DNA of 64,000 nucleotides from an uncultured Eubacteriales bacterium (GCA_959604355.1 CAUHAO010000002.1:62001-126000), one strand, 5' to 3'; positions 1-7,600 are shown, counted from the stretch's first letter. Notes: generated by a model from the sequence alone, not told the origin. A program made the numbers and translations.

Positions 1-16
1 TGATTTTTTCAGCCAT
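1..16 (-). CDS. third ThuA-like protein, first codons only
   Basis: A GGAGGG ribosome-binding site at about 24-29 (minus strand) sits 7-8 bases before an ATG at 16, and the codons that follow read MAEKI before the window ends. The two genes upstream in the operon begin MADKIR and MAKKIR, so this is most likely a third tandem copy of the ThuA-like family. Only five codons are visible, so length and intactness are unknown. Confidence 0.5.
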
Positions 17-31
17 TTTGATGTCCCTCCC

Positions 32-775
32 TTATATGCCGTAAAGCTCGGTCAAAGGCTTGCCCGCGAATCCTTCAAGAGGAAGCGCGACGCCCGTTTT
101 TGTCGGTGCCGCCCAGTGAACCGCATTGGTGAGTATCTGCTGGACGTATTCGTTGTAGAACGACTTGCAGAACTCGTGACCGGGTTGGAAATAGAAAATT
201 CTGCCGAGGCCGCGGTAGAAGCAGCAGCCACTGCGGAAGATATAGCCGTTTTTGAACCATCCGCCGAAAACCCATTCATCGGGTGCGGGAATATGGAACG
301 GCTCCGAGAAGAGCTCCTCGCTTTCGAGCAGAAAATGCTGGGGAAGACCCTGAGCGATGGGGTGGGAGGGCTTGAGATTCCATACTATCTCGGGACGTGC
401 GGGACCGAATGTTATTTCGCACGCTGTGCCCATGAGCTTTATGAAAGGCTTGGAATAATGCGCGGAATGCATCGGTATAAAGCCCATGCCGTAGCTTTCG
501 ACGCGCTTTTGTATTTTATTTACAAGCTCGTCGTTTACTTCGTCATGGTGCTTGTGGCCCCACCACATAAGCACGTCGGTGTTGTTTAGCACCTCGTCCG
601 GAAGACCTTGTTCGGGGTCGTCGAGACAGACGGTTTTGACTTCGAGCGTCGGGTCTTTGGAAAGAAAGTCCGCGATAGCACCGTGGATGCCCTTGGGGTA
701 TATTTCACGTACTTCTTCTACTTCGCGTTCGTGGCGAAATTCGTTCCATACGGTAACTCTGATTTTATCAGCCAT
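32..775 (-). CDS. ThuA-like (trehalose utilization family) domain protein
   Basis: A 247-residue soluble protein with the glutamine-amidotransferase-like ThuA fold. Visible family features are the N-terminal IRVTVWNE strand, the IYPKGIHG segment and the LNNTDVLMWWGHKHHDEV stretch, followed by the FYFQPGHE motif near residue 200. The start is fixed by AAAAAAGGAGAC just upstream of ATG. ThuA proteins occur in sugar and trehalose catabolic operons; some relatives have been reported to act on keto-sugars, but the substrate here cannot be read. It lies 28 bases downstream of a paralogue of about 60% visual similarity and 15 bases before the next copy, so it is one of a tandem series sharing the barnase promoter. 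Family assignment is firm and the role is unknown. Confidence 0.85.
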   Translation of the reverse strand: MADKIRVTVWNEFRHEREVEEVREIYPKGIHGAIADFLSKDPTLEVKTVCLDDPEQGLPDEVLNNTDVLMWWGHKHHDEVNDELVNKIQKRVESYGMGFIPMHSAHYSKPFIKLMGTACEITFGPARPEIVWNLKPSHPIAQGLPQHFLLESEELFSEPFHIPAPDEWVFGGWFKNGYIFRSGCCFYRGLGRIFYFQPGHEFCKSFYNEYVQQILTNAVHWAAPTKTGVALPLEGFAGKPLTELYGI

Positions 776-803
776 AATGTCTCCTTTTTTGATATTGGAT
801 TTA

Positions 804-1859
804 TCAGTCGATATCGTCTTCGTCTTTTTTAGGTTCGATGCCCAGCTGCTTGGTCAAAGAGTGAATATGCGGTCCGTCGAGGTATTTAGAGCCGAAGTTT
901 ATCGGCGCGACCCAGTGAACGGCGTTTCTGATAACTCTCTGAACATGTTCATTGTAGAACGAACGGCAGTATTCGTGGCCGGGCTGGAAATAGAATATTT
1001 TGCCCATGCCTCTGTACCACGCGCAGCCGCTGCGGAAAACATATCCGTTTTTATACCAGCTTATGAATACCTGCTCGTCGGGCTGCGGGATGCAGAAGGG
1101 CTCACCGTAAGTCTCTTCGGCTTCAATGTGGATGTATTCCGGAACGCCTTCCGCTACGGGATGGTTTTTCATGACCGTCCAGATGATCTCGGGAACGTTT
1201 GCGCCCCAGCTAAGAGAGCAGTCTGTTCCCATTAGAGCTCTGAAAGGCTTGGACATATGAGCGGAATGCAGGGGAACGAAGCCCATTCCGTCGAAAACTA
1301 CACGTTTGCGTATTCTTTCCACAAGTTCATCGGGAACTTCGTCGTGGCTCATGTGTCCCCACCAGATGAGAACATCGGTGTTGTTGAGCACGTCATCCGG
1401 CAGACCGTTGTCGGGCTCGTCGAGCGTTGCCGTTCTTACTTCAAGCTCCTCGTCCTTGTCAAGAAATTCTTTGATAAGTCCGTGGATCCCCTTGGGATAT
1501 ATCGCTCTTACGCTTTCTTCTTCGACCTCGTGGCGGTATTCGTTCCATACAGTAACTCTGATTTTTTTTGCCATTGATGTATTCCTCCGTAAAATGATTT
1601 CATTTTTATCATATCCGACGACTTCTCCGTTTTCTGAAAAGACCTGTATCGCGGAATCCGCGTACGGGCCGAGAAGAGCCGAAAATGCCTCTCTGTCTGT
1701 GATGACGAAACGGTATTTGCCCGGGGCTTCCGACAGCACGTCGTTGAGTGCGTCGAGGTTTCGTCCGAAATGCGAGGGAAATGGGATTTGGCTTGCAAGG
1801 ATGTCATAAAATGACGCTTTGTCTGTGATTTTTTCTGTGTCTATTATTATATCTGTCAC
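804..1859 (-). CDS. barstar-type ribonuclease inhibitor read in frame into a ThuA-like domain
   Basis: One uninterrupted frame of 351 codons. Residues 1-93 form a full-length barstar domain: FPSHFGRNLDALNDVL matches the barstar helix that plugs the barnase active site, with Asp at both contact positions (D36, D40) and an Asp/Glu-rich C-terminal strand. Residues 96-351 form a complete ThuA-like domain (MAKKIRVTVWNE onward). The start is GTG at 1859, overlapping the stop of the barnase gene (GTGA), which implies translational coupling. An internal GGAGGAAT at 1581-1588 precedes ATG 1574 (residue 96), so free ThuA may also be made. No stop codon separates the two parts. The fusion could be real, or barstar may have lost its stop recently; the sequence alone cannot decide. 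Confidence 0.85.
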   Translation of the reverse strand: MTDIIIDTEKITDKASFYDILASQIPFPSHFGRNLDALNDVLSEAPGKYRFVITDREAFSALLGPYADSAIQVFSENGEVVGYDKNEIILRRNTSMAKKIRVTVWNEYRHEVEEESVRAIYPKGIHGLIKEFLDKDEELEVRTATLDEPDNGLPDDVLNNTDVLIWWGHMSHDEVPDELVERIRKRVVFDGMGFVPLHSAHMSKPFRALMGTDCSLSWGANVPEIIWTVMKNHPVAEGVPEYIHIEAEETYGEPFCIPQPDEQVFISWYKNGYVFRSGCAWYRGMGKIFYFQPGHEYCRSFYNEHVQRVIRNAVHWVAPINFGSKYLDGPHIHSLTKQLGIEPKKDEDDID

Positions 1860-2449
1860 GGCTTAACTTCCTTGAAAGATTCATAATGGTCTTCGGTGTA
1901 ATAAAACAGCCCGTCATTTGAGAAAAGCAGTCTTTTCGCGCCCCTGTTTCCGCCGTGATAGTCGATGTCACATTCGGTCCACGTTCTGCCTTCTGTTTCA
2001 GGAAGCAGCCCTTCGTAGTTTCCGAACCTGTCGCCGCCTATGCTTTTGCCTTTAAAGTATTTCCACAGGTCTCCGCCTTTCCATCCGAGATCGTTTGCCT
2101 GTTTCTTTGTTATGTAGTTCGAAGGAAGTTTTCCGTAAGTGCGTATATACTCAACGACGTCTTCAAGCGACGTGTAGGTGCCGTCTTTACGGATTGTTTC
2201 GGTAGGCTCGTTTGTCGGAGCCTCTGTGGGCCTCTGCGTCGGGGCTTGTGTGGGTTCTTCGGTAGGGGGTGCATGCGTGGGGGGCTGCGTCGGTTCCGGA
2301 GTCGGAATGTACGCTGTTTCTTCCGTCGGGAAAAGTATCTCGATTATATCATTTATGAGATCTTCATCCAATGAGCATGCCGAGAGTGTCAGCGTGAGTG
2401 CCATTACTGTGGCAAGGATCACGGCGAGTATTTTACGGAATTTTACCAT
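1856..2449 (-). CDS. barnase-family (microbial RNase N1/T1) lipoprotein
   Basis: The C-terminal ~105 residues closely follow barnase: LPSNYITKKQANDLGW, the GKSIGGDRFGN segment, GRTWTECDIDY and TEDHYESF. All barnase catalytic positions are present: the Lys of ITK, the Glu of TWTEC, both Arg of NRGAKR, and the His of EDHY. It should cleave single-stranded RNA at purines by transesterification. Residues 1-25 are a lipoprotein signal peptide ending in LSAC, followed by a Pro/Thr/Glu-rich linker of about 45 residues, so the enzyme is probably tethered outside the membrane. The start ATG 2449 follows GAGGTGG. An upstream in-frame GTG (2458) is less likely. Its inhibitor overlaps the 3' end. It may serve in competition, RNA scavenging or defence. 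Confidence 0.93.
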   Translation of the reverse strand: MVKFRKILAVILATVMALTLTLSACSLDEDLINDIIEILFPTEETAYIPTPEPTQPPTHAPPTEEPTQAPTQRPTEAPTNEPTETIRKDGTYTSLEDVVEYIRTYGKLPSNYITKKQANDLGWKGGDLWKYFKGKSIGGDRFGNYEGLLPETEGRTWTECDIDYHGGNRGAKRLLFSNDGLFYYTEDHYESFKEVKP

Positions 2450-2468
2450 GCATACCACCTCTCATCAT

Positions 2469-2497
2469 ATTATAACTCATTTTATTCCGTTTGTCAA
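2469..2497 (-). promoter_or_regulatory. promoter of the barnase-barstar-ThuA operon
   Basis: On the minus strand TTGACA (2492-2497), a 17-base spacer and TATAAT (2469-2474) are perfect consensus elements about 20 bases upstream of the barnase start codon. No terminator is visible between the four minus-strand genes below it, so they are probably one transcript. Confidence 0.8.
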
Positions 2498-2562
2498 GCA
2501 AAAAAAGGTAAAAAATCGGCGGAAACATGCGTTTTTTACGCCGCTCCCGCCGTGCTGTTTTT

Positions 2563-3705
2563 TTATTTTTCTATTGAATTGGATGTTATGAAATCGAGAA
2601 CTTTCTGGTTTTGCAAAGTGTAATGGATCTGTCCCTCGGTGAATTCGTCGATAAAATCCTGACGGCTCTCGAAATTGTAGTCGTCAAAGTCGCCGGATGC
2701 AAGGTATTCGTCTATTCCCGCGTAGTATTCTTCGTCTGTGAGCATGAGATTTTCCTTGTCGGTGATTGCTTTGCAGACGAGGTCGAATTTACAGTTATCC
2801 TCAGCGTTTTCTTTCGCGACGTCATAGAATTTTTCCTGTGAGCCGAAATAATCCTCTATGAACTCGGTAAATGAGTTTATACCGTAATACATCGACAGCA
2901 TTGACTGGTAATTCGTATAGTACATTCTGTAATAGTCAACGAAATAGTCGTAGTAATAATTGTAAAGCTGTTCGGGCAGGGAAGAGAATTCCGAATCTTT
3001 GATTATCTGTGCCATGATGTGGCTCTGCTTATTCTGAACTCTGTCCTGATGGTAGCTTTCTTCTATCTTCTTCGTCACGTCGGAGATGTATTCGTCTACA
3101 GTCTTTGAATCCGATACTTCGGCAACTATTTCGTCCGTCAGCTCATCAAGCTCGAACTGCTCATTGATGCAATGTACGGTAACTTCGAAAACCACCTGTT
3201 TGCCGTTGAGCTCATCCACTCCGTAGTCTTCGGGGAAGGTGAGTTCAAGCACCACGGGCGTGTCTTCGGAAGGTATCGCGCCGACAAGGCCGTCTTCAAA
3301 CCCGTCAATATAGTTCGCGTGACCCACGGTTATTTTTATAGGCTCATTCGTCGAACCGCCTTCGAATTGCTCTCCGTCAATGTAGCCGACAAATTCTATG
3401 GTTATCAGGTCATCTTCCTCAACGGCTCTGTCGGTCACTTTTTTATAGATGTCCGCTTCAGCGAGGTCGGAACGCACCATTGCGATTATATCGGTAGCTT
3501 CCGCCTTTGGGTACATTTCAATTTCTGCACCATTGTAGACCGCAAGGGTCTTTATATAGTCTTTGTAGTTGTATTCGATGTCGTAAAGCTCAACGTCTTC
3601 CGTGGGCGCCTCTGTCGGCTCTTGCGTGGGATCGGTCGTCGTGCCGCAGGCACAAAATACCGTGCAAAGCGCGAGAATCAGCGTTAGTAGTGATATTTTT
3701 TTCAT
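2563..3705 (-). CDS. extracellular trigger-factor-like FKBP peptidyl-prolyl isomerase lipoprotein
   Basis: A 380-residue lipoprotein with signal peptide and lipobox FCAC (Cys about 19), then a Thr/Pro/Glu linker. The middle (about 90-190) is an FKBP-type PPIase domain (DDLITIEFVGYIDGEQFEGG, then DGFEDGLVGA and VVLELTFPEDYG). Residues 190-380 form a helical domain resembling the C-terminal chaperone part of trigger factor. The N-terminal ribosome-binding domain of cytosolic trigger factor (FRK motif) is absent and is replaced by the lipid anchor. It probably assists folding of exported proteins at the outer face of the membrane. The start is supported by AAAGGATAT upstream of ATG. It is transcribed alone, with about 100 bases before the barnase promoter region. 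Confidence 0.88.
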   Translation of the reverse strand: MKKISLLTLILALCTVFCACGTTTDPTQEPTEAPTEDVELYDIEYNYKDYIKTLAVYNGAEIEMYPKAEATDIIAMVRSDLAEADIYKKVTDRAVEEDDLITIEFVGYIDGEQFEGGSTNEPIKITVGHANYIDGFEDGLVGAIPSEDTPVVLELTFPEDYGVDELNGKQVVFEVTVHCINEQFELDELTDEIVAEVSDSKTVDEYISDVTKKIEESYHQDRVQNKQSHIMAQIIKDSEFSSLPEQLYNYYYDYFVDYYRMYYTNYQSMLSMYYGINSFTEFIEDYFGSQEKFYDVAKENAEDNCKFDLVCKAITDKENLMLTDEEYYAGIDEYLASGDFDDYNFESRQDFIDEFTEGQIHYTLQNQKVLDFITSNSIEK

Positions 3706-3791
3706 TTTTGATATCCTTTCGTTTTTTACTGTATTATAATGTTATTCTTTTTAAAGAAAGATTTCAACATAAATATTATGAACTTTTTCGG

Positions 3792-4250
3792 TTATATTTC
3801 GAGCAGTTCGGCTTTTACGTCTCCGTTTTGCGCGGTTATGCGCAGATATGATCCTCCGAAAGTCACAGAACCCGGATTGAGCAGTCGTACGCCGTTTACC
3901 GTCTCGTCGTACGGCGAATGTGTGTGCCCGAAAAGCGCGATATTGCAGCCGTTTTTCGCCGCGGACGCCGCAAGCATGGAAACATCGTTCTTTACTCCAT
4001 AACGGTGCCCATGGCAGACGAACATTTTAATCCCTGCCGCGGAATAAAAAGTCTGCATAGGCGCTGTACAGAAATAGTCGTTGTTGCCGGCGACATAACA
4101 CAGGGCCAAAGTCGGGAACATACGCGAAAGCGCTTCTGCGTCAGCGACCGTGTCCCCCAGATGTATAACAGCGTCGGGTTTTTCTTCAAGGACCGTATAG
4201 TACATCCGCTCCGTGTCGCCGTGGGAATCGGAAAAAACAAGTATTTTCAT
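3792..4250 (-). CDS. YfcE/MJ0936-family metallophosphoesterase
   Basis: A 152-residue calcineurin-like phosphoesterase. The metal-binding motifs are all visible: FSDSHGD at the N terminus, HLGDTV, AGNNDYF, VCHGHRYG and LFGHTHSPYDE. Members hydrolyse phosphodiesters with Mn2+ or Ni2+ in vitro, and in Clostridia the gene is often near rdgB/rph, which is not the case here. The start is ATG 4250, preceded by GGAGG at 7 bases; a longer in-frame start at 4265 has no binding site. A minus-strand promoter lies just upstream. The physiological substrate is unknown. Confidence 0.88.
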   Translation of the reverse strand: MKILVFSDSHGDTERMYYTVLEEKPDAVIHLGDTVADAEALSRMFPTLALCYVAGNNDYFCTAPMQTFYSAAGIKMFVCHGHRYGVKNDVSMLAASAAKNGCNIALFGHTHSPYDETVNGVRLLNPGSVTFGGSYLRITAQNGDVKAELLEI

Positions 4251-4276
4251 GCGAACCTCCGTCAAGAGATAAGTCC

Positions 4277-4305
4277 ATTATACATCAAAATGGCAAAAAA
4301 GTCAA
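4277..4305 (-). promoter_or_regulatory. promoter of the phosphoesterase gene
   Basis: Minus-strand TTGACT (4300-4305), 17-base spacer, TATAAT (4277-4282), about 27 bases upstream of the start codon. Confidence 0.65.
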
Positions 4306-4350
4306 TAAGCGCATAGATTGTTAGTATACTGACGAAAAGGAGAAAAAAAT

Positions 4351-4611
4351 ATGGATAACAGTTTGGAAGAAGCAAAACTCAAACGTGCCATACAGATCAT
4401 CAAAGAGGCTATTGGCGAGAAGGAGGCTGCAAAGCTCGAAGCGCGTCTTTCTCGGAACGGCGGACAGGGGCTAGGCCTGCCTTCGACTCTCAGTGCGCGT
4501 GACCGTGCGCTTGTCGCACCGTTCATCAATAATCCCGAAATGCTCCGCAATATGCTCAATTCGCCCAAGGGCAAGGAAGCTCTGCGCACAATCCTTAATA
4601 TGAATTTCTGA
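4351..4611 (+). CDS. small unknown protein, first of a three-gene set
   Basis: 86 residues, charged and probably all-helical, starting MDNSLEEAKLKRAIQIIKEA; AAAAGGAG lies at a good distance from ATG 4351. No signal peptide, cysteine motif or known domain is recognised. The last 30 residues (FINNPEMLRNMLNSPKGKEA) look like a short helical repeat. It is followed after 15 bases by 4627 and then 5056, and the three genes share a downstream terminator at 5513, so they form one operon. Function unknown. Confidence 0.75.
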   Translation: MDNSLEEAKLKRAIQIIKEAIGEKEAAKLEARLSRNGGQGLGLPSTLSARDRALVAPFINNPEMLRNMLNSPKGKEALRTILNMNF

Positions 4612-4626
4612 GGGGAGTGATAATGA

Positions 4627-5043
4627 ATGGACGACATGATGTCCCGAATATCGGAGATTCTTGACGACCCCGTTCAGGCAGAAAGGATCAAAAACCTTGC
4701 CTCGTCTTTTATGACACCGTCCGCCTCGCAATCCGCTCCGGAACCTGCTGCCGAGACTTCGGCAGACATCACTCCCGTGCCGGTATCGGAGCCTGCGATG
4801 CCGGCGCGGATGCCTGAGCCTTCAATGGGGGCTATTGCCGGGCTTACAGAGCTTGCGTCATCAGTTGCAGGCCTTATCAGCAAAAGCGGAATAATGAGAT
4901 CTATGCCGTCGAGTGAATCAATAAACCGTAACATAAATCTTCTCAACGCGATACGTCCTTATATGCGGGCAGAGCGCGCGGATAGGCTCTCCAATGCCGT
5001 AAAAGTGATGCAGATACTTTCAAGCATTGCAAAACTGAAATAA
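4627..5043 (+). CDS. small unknown protein, second of a three-gene set
   Basis: 138 residues. The N-terminal 30 residues are helical (MDDMMSRISEILDDPVQAER), residues 35-70 are a Pro/Ala/Glu-rich disordered linker, and the C-terminal half is basic and helical (SINRNINLLNAIRPYMRAER). The start follows AGGGGAGTG. No family is recognised. The helix-linker-helix layout and the operon with two other small proteins suggest a complex or scaffold, but this is only inference. Confidence 0.72.
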   Translation: MDDMMSRISEILDDPVQAERIKNLASSFMTPSASQSAPEPAAETSADITPVPVSEPAMPARMPEPSMGAIAGLTELASSVAGLISKSGIMRSMPSSESINRNINLLNAIRPYMRAERADRLSNAVKVMQILSSIAKLK

Positions 5044-5055
5044 GGAGGGGTGGCT

Positions 5056-5508
5056 GTGTATTCAAGAAATAACGGCCGTTCTGTTTCGGGGGACAGGGAT
5101 TTTTATGCAAAGAGGGATGCTGCGATGGCGGATGCAAAAAACGCGTATGCCGCGAGCTCCCGCAGAGCCTTCGCCACATCAGGCATAAGTTCTTCTTCCG
5201 ACCGGGTTCAGAGCAATACAGAGGAACCTCGAACATCTAAGATTTCTGCGGCTTCATCGCTGAAATCCGCACCTGATAAACAGACTGCGGAAAACGCGGC
5301 GGCTGCGTTTGCCGCAGGTACGGCAGGACTTGACGCAGCTGCGGGAGCTATAAACGATATTCAGACTTTCGGTTCGTTGCGCTCGTTCGTGCAGAGTATA
5401 GAAATAGACGATATACTTATCATCGCGCTTTTTTTTCTACTTTTCAACGAAAATAAGGATGACGATATTCTGATACTCTTGGTGCTTGCAGTTCTTTTCT
5501 TTACATAA
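5056..5508 (+). CDS. small unknown protein with hydrophobic C terminus, third of the set
   Basis: About 150 residues. Two GTG codons compete: 5050 overlaps the AAGGAGGGG ribosome-binding site, so GTG 5056 with 7-base spacing is preferred. Residues 1-110 are Ser/Ala-rich and low in complexity. The C terminus has two short hydrophobic stretches (ILIIALFFLLF and ILILLVLAVLFF) separated by NENKDDD, likely a membrane hairpin or an amphipathic membrane-associated tail. No known domain is recognised. A bidirectional terminator follows immediately. Confidence 0.7.
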   Translation: MYSRNNGRSVSGDRDFYAKRDAAMADAKNAYAASSRRAFATSGISSSSDRVQSNTEEPRTSKISAASSLKSAPDKQTAENAAAAFAAGTAGLDAAAGAINDIQTFGSLRSFVQSIEIDDILIIALFFLLFNENKDDDILILLVLAVLFFT

Positions 5509-5512
5509 AAAA

Positions 5513-5548
5513 ATCCTCCGTCTTTCGACGGAGGATGAAATTTTTTTT
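5513..5548. terminator. bidirectional intrinsic terminator
   Basis: A 10-bp perfect stem (ATCCTCCGTC / GACGGAGGAT, 5513-5522 with 5527-5536) and a TTTC loop are followed by an 8-T run on the plus strand and preceded by an A run, so the hairpin can stop both the three-gene operon and the convergent GH39-like gene. Confidence 0.9.
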
Positions 5549-5552
5549 CGCG

Positions 5553-6902
5553 CTATTTAGTTGTTATTTTTATGAAAGCGACAGTGTGATTTTTGAGGTT
5601 GAGTATTTGCTTCACATCTTCGCCGCAGTAATATTCCACCTTTGACAGTTCTCCGAGGCTGTTTTTGTCCGTGACGTATACTTCGGCTTGCTTGACACCT
5701 GAACCCAGACCGTTGAATGAGAAAGTGCATGGCCCTTCGCCGCCTCTGTAATCGGCGAGCATGACATATTTTGTTGTGTCATTTTCTGTTGCGACGCACC
5801 ATAATCCGTCGTTGTCGTTTTCGACCTCGACTCTCTGCGGTGCAAGGGCAAGCATTTCACCGTAAAATTTAAATACTGTATAAGGGTGCAGAATGTTGCA
5901 GTATCTGTCGAAAAGGCCGCACCACTCAACGTCATACTGCCCGTCATAGTACGACGCGACATCTATATCGAAGTCGTTCATACCGATTAGGGCCGCCGCG
6001 ACGTATGACGCGCCTGTTTCATTTCCCTGAGACTCGAAAAGCTCCCTTGCGATCTTTGTGTCCGCCTTGTACGCCTTCCACAGTTCTCCGCTGCCCATAC
6101 CTTCGCGTCCGAAGTAGTTCCACTCATCAAAAAGAATAAGGGTGTTCTTGAACCCGTTTTCATCAAGTATCTGCCGCACTTTTGCGGAGCGGTCTCTAAG
6201 TTCCGTCACATCGTCACCGTAGCCGTGATATGAGCAGAAATCGAGAGGCAGTCTTTCTTTGCCGCAGTATTCAACGAATTTCTGAAGCGATTCGTTTACC
6301 GAGGTCATAGCCATGCCGCCCACAAGAAGGCTCGGATCGTGTTCTTTGAGCGCCGTTGCCGTCATTTTGTAAAGTCTGCATGCATCTTCGAGAGTTCCGC
6401 CGTTCCACATCGGGGACGTGCCGTCTGCGCGTTGCAGATCAGGTTCGTTCCAGACTTCCCACCATTTTATGCCGTAATGAAAGCCGTTGTCCCAGCCTTC
6501 GTTGTAATGTTTGACTATGTTTAAGCATATTCGCACCCATTTTGCGAAATCTTTCGGCGGGTGAGTGTGACGCTTGAATATCGAGTGGTCGATGCTTTCG
6601 CCTAGTCTGTATATCGGCTGCGCGCCGCTTTTATATATCTCGGCAATAAGATAGTCCGTGTGCTGAAAAAGATAGTTTGAGGGGTCGTTTTCGTCAGCAT
6701 CGAAGTTTGGAAATATATGCGATATGTCTACATAATACGGATATGACGCATAGCAGGTGTCATGCAGACGCACAAACGGAAAACGTGCCGCTTTGTACAG
6801 TTCAGTACATGTCTTTTCTTCTACGACAGGACCGTTGCACACGCCGTTGACCGCTTTGAGGTCTTTACCTGTTTTTTTATCAAAGTTTATTTTGATTTCC
6901 AT
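5553..6902 (-). CDS. GH39-like glycoside hydrolase (beta-xylosidase family)
   Basis: A 449-residue cytoplasmic enzyme without signal peptide. The (beta/alpha)8 barrel is recognised by YPYYVDISHIFPNFDAD, YRLGESIDH, the acid/base motif WWEVWNEPDL (Glu of NEP) and the nucleophile region LILFDEWNYFG (Glu of DEW). GH39 enzymes release xylose or related sugars from the non-reducing end with retention. The C-terminal ~80 residues form a beta-sandwich. The start is ATG 6902 (GGAGA at 7 bases), not the upstream ATG at 6923. It stands alone, divergent from the B12 operon. Absence of a secretion signal suggests that it acts on imported oligosaccharides. The exact substrate is not readable. Confidence 0.83.
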   Translation of the reverse strand: MEIKINFDKKTGKDLKAVNGVCNGPVVEEKTCTELYKAARFPFVRLHDTCYASYPYYVDISHIFPNFDADENDPSNYLFQHTDYLIAEIYKSGAQPIYRLGESIDHSIFKRHTHPPKDFAKWVRICLNIVKHYNEGWDNGFHYGIKWWEVWNEPDLQRADGTSPMWNGGTLEDACRLYKMTATALKEHDPSLLVGGMAMTSVNESLQKFVEYCGKERLPLDFCSYHGYGDDVTELRDRSAKVRQILDENGFKNTLILFDEWNYFGREGMGSGELWKAYKADTKIARELFESQGNETGASYVAAALIGMNDFDIDVASYYDGQYDVEWCGLFDRYCNILHPYTVFKFYGEMLALAPQRVEVENDNDGLWCVATENDTTKYVMLADYRGGEGPCTFSFNGLGSGVKQAEVYVTDKNSLGELSKVEYYCGEDVKQILNLKNHTVAFIKITTK

Positions 6903-6933
6903 ATTTATCTCTCCGATTTTCATTATTGGGAAT

Positions 6934-6962
6934 ATTTTAGCACATCACACAGGCATTGTCAA
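6934..6962 (-). promoter_or_regulatory. promoter of the GH39-like gene
   Basis: Minus strand TTGACA (6957-6962), 17-base spacer ending TGTGC, TAAAAT (6934-6939). It is back to back with the plus-strand promoter at 6995. Confidence 0.75.
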
Positions 6963-6994
6963 GTCTCGTTGTTTAAGTTTTTGCGCTCAGGGAC

Positions 6995-7023
6995 TTGACA
7001 TTTACGGGATATTGTGCTAAAAT
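6995..7023 (+). promoter_or_regulatory. promoter of the cobalamin-transport operon
   Basis: TTGACA (6995-7000), a 17-base spacer and TAAAAT (7018-7023) immediately precede the cobalamin aptamer, so transcription should start near 7030. Confidence 0.8.
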
Positions 7024-7040
7024 AAGTCGAATTGAATACA

Positions 7041-7148
7041 GCCGTGCGGTTCCCGAAAAGGGATAAGAGGGAAGGTCGGTGTAAATCCGTCGCAACAGCC
7101 ATTACCGTGATCGGGGCAACCCGTAAGTCGGAATACTTGCCGCACAGC
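7041..7148 (+). promoter_or_regulatory. cobalamin (B12) riboswitch aptamer
   Basis: The core has the cobalamin-aptamer signature: GGGAAGGTCGGTGTAAATCC at 7070-7089, a CAACAGCC element, ACCGTGA, and a B12-box-like AAGTCGGAATACTTGCC at 7125-7141. A closing stem P1 forms between GTGCGG (7044-7049) and CCGCAC (7140-7145). The peripheral arms are short. The leader continues to a terminator hairpin at 7249, so ligand binding probably ends transcription and lowers expression of the uptake genes when B12 is plentiful. Confidence 0.88.
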
Positions 7149-7248
7149 GCAGAAGTCCGGAACATTTTTGGGTAAAGAAGAGTGCAGCCGTTGAAACACC
7201 GCGGGAGAGGTGCGCCTTGCCCGTTTGATAAAGTGTTTTTAATGAGTT

Positions 7249-7289
7249 GCGCTTTTATCGTTTTTTACGGTAAGAGCGCTTGTTTTTTT
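7249..7289 (+). terminator. riboswitch expression platform: leader terminator
   Basis: A 12-bp stem (7249-7260 with 7268-7279, two G-T pairs) is followed by TTGTTTTTTT and ends just before the GGGGGAGATA ribosome-binding site of the first gene. This is the expected terminator arm of the cobalamin riboswitch. Confidence 0.85.
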
Positions 7290-7306
7290 AGGGGGAGATA
7301 AGAATA

Positions 7307-7600
7307 ATGAAATATACAAAAGAAGATTGCGTCTTGCTTTTGCGCGGCGCGTATACGTCTCTCGGAAGATTTCCGCAGCGCTCGGATTTCGCCCCCGACG
7401 AGGTTGTGGCGATAAAATCTTTTTTCGGACCATGGCCCAGAGCTCTTGAAGCGGCGGGAATCAAAGAACCCAGGGCGGACAACCGGCTCGAACATAACCG
7501 CGAAAAACGCCGGCGCGCCGCACGCCGCAGGAGAGAAAACAGAATGTCGGGTTCGCAAGAACAAACTATAAAGAATATCATCAAGGAGGAAGAATTATGA
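7307..7600 (+). CDS. small basic protein with a homing-endonuclease-associated repeat
   Basis: 97 residues. Residues 5-52 resemble the HNH/homing-endonuclease-associated helical repeat: LLRGAYTSLGRFPQRSDF, then IKSFFGPWPRALEAAGI, with the conserved Trp and the Ala-Ala-Gly ending. The C-terminal third is extremely basic (REKRRRAARRRRENR). No nuclease catalytic motif is present, so it is more likely a nucleic-acid-binding protein than an enzyme. It is the first gene after the B12 riboswitch and overlaps the next gene by ATGA, so it is translated with the transport proteins. A regulatory role is possible but unproven. Confidence 0.75.
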   Translation: MKYTKEDCVLLLRGAYTSLGRFPQRSDFAPDEVVAIKSFFGPWPRALEAAGIKEPRADNRLEHNREKRRRAARRRRENRMSGSQEQTIKNIIKEEEL

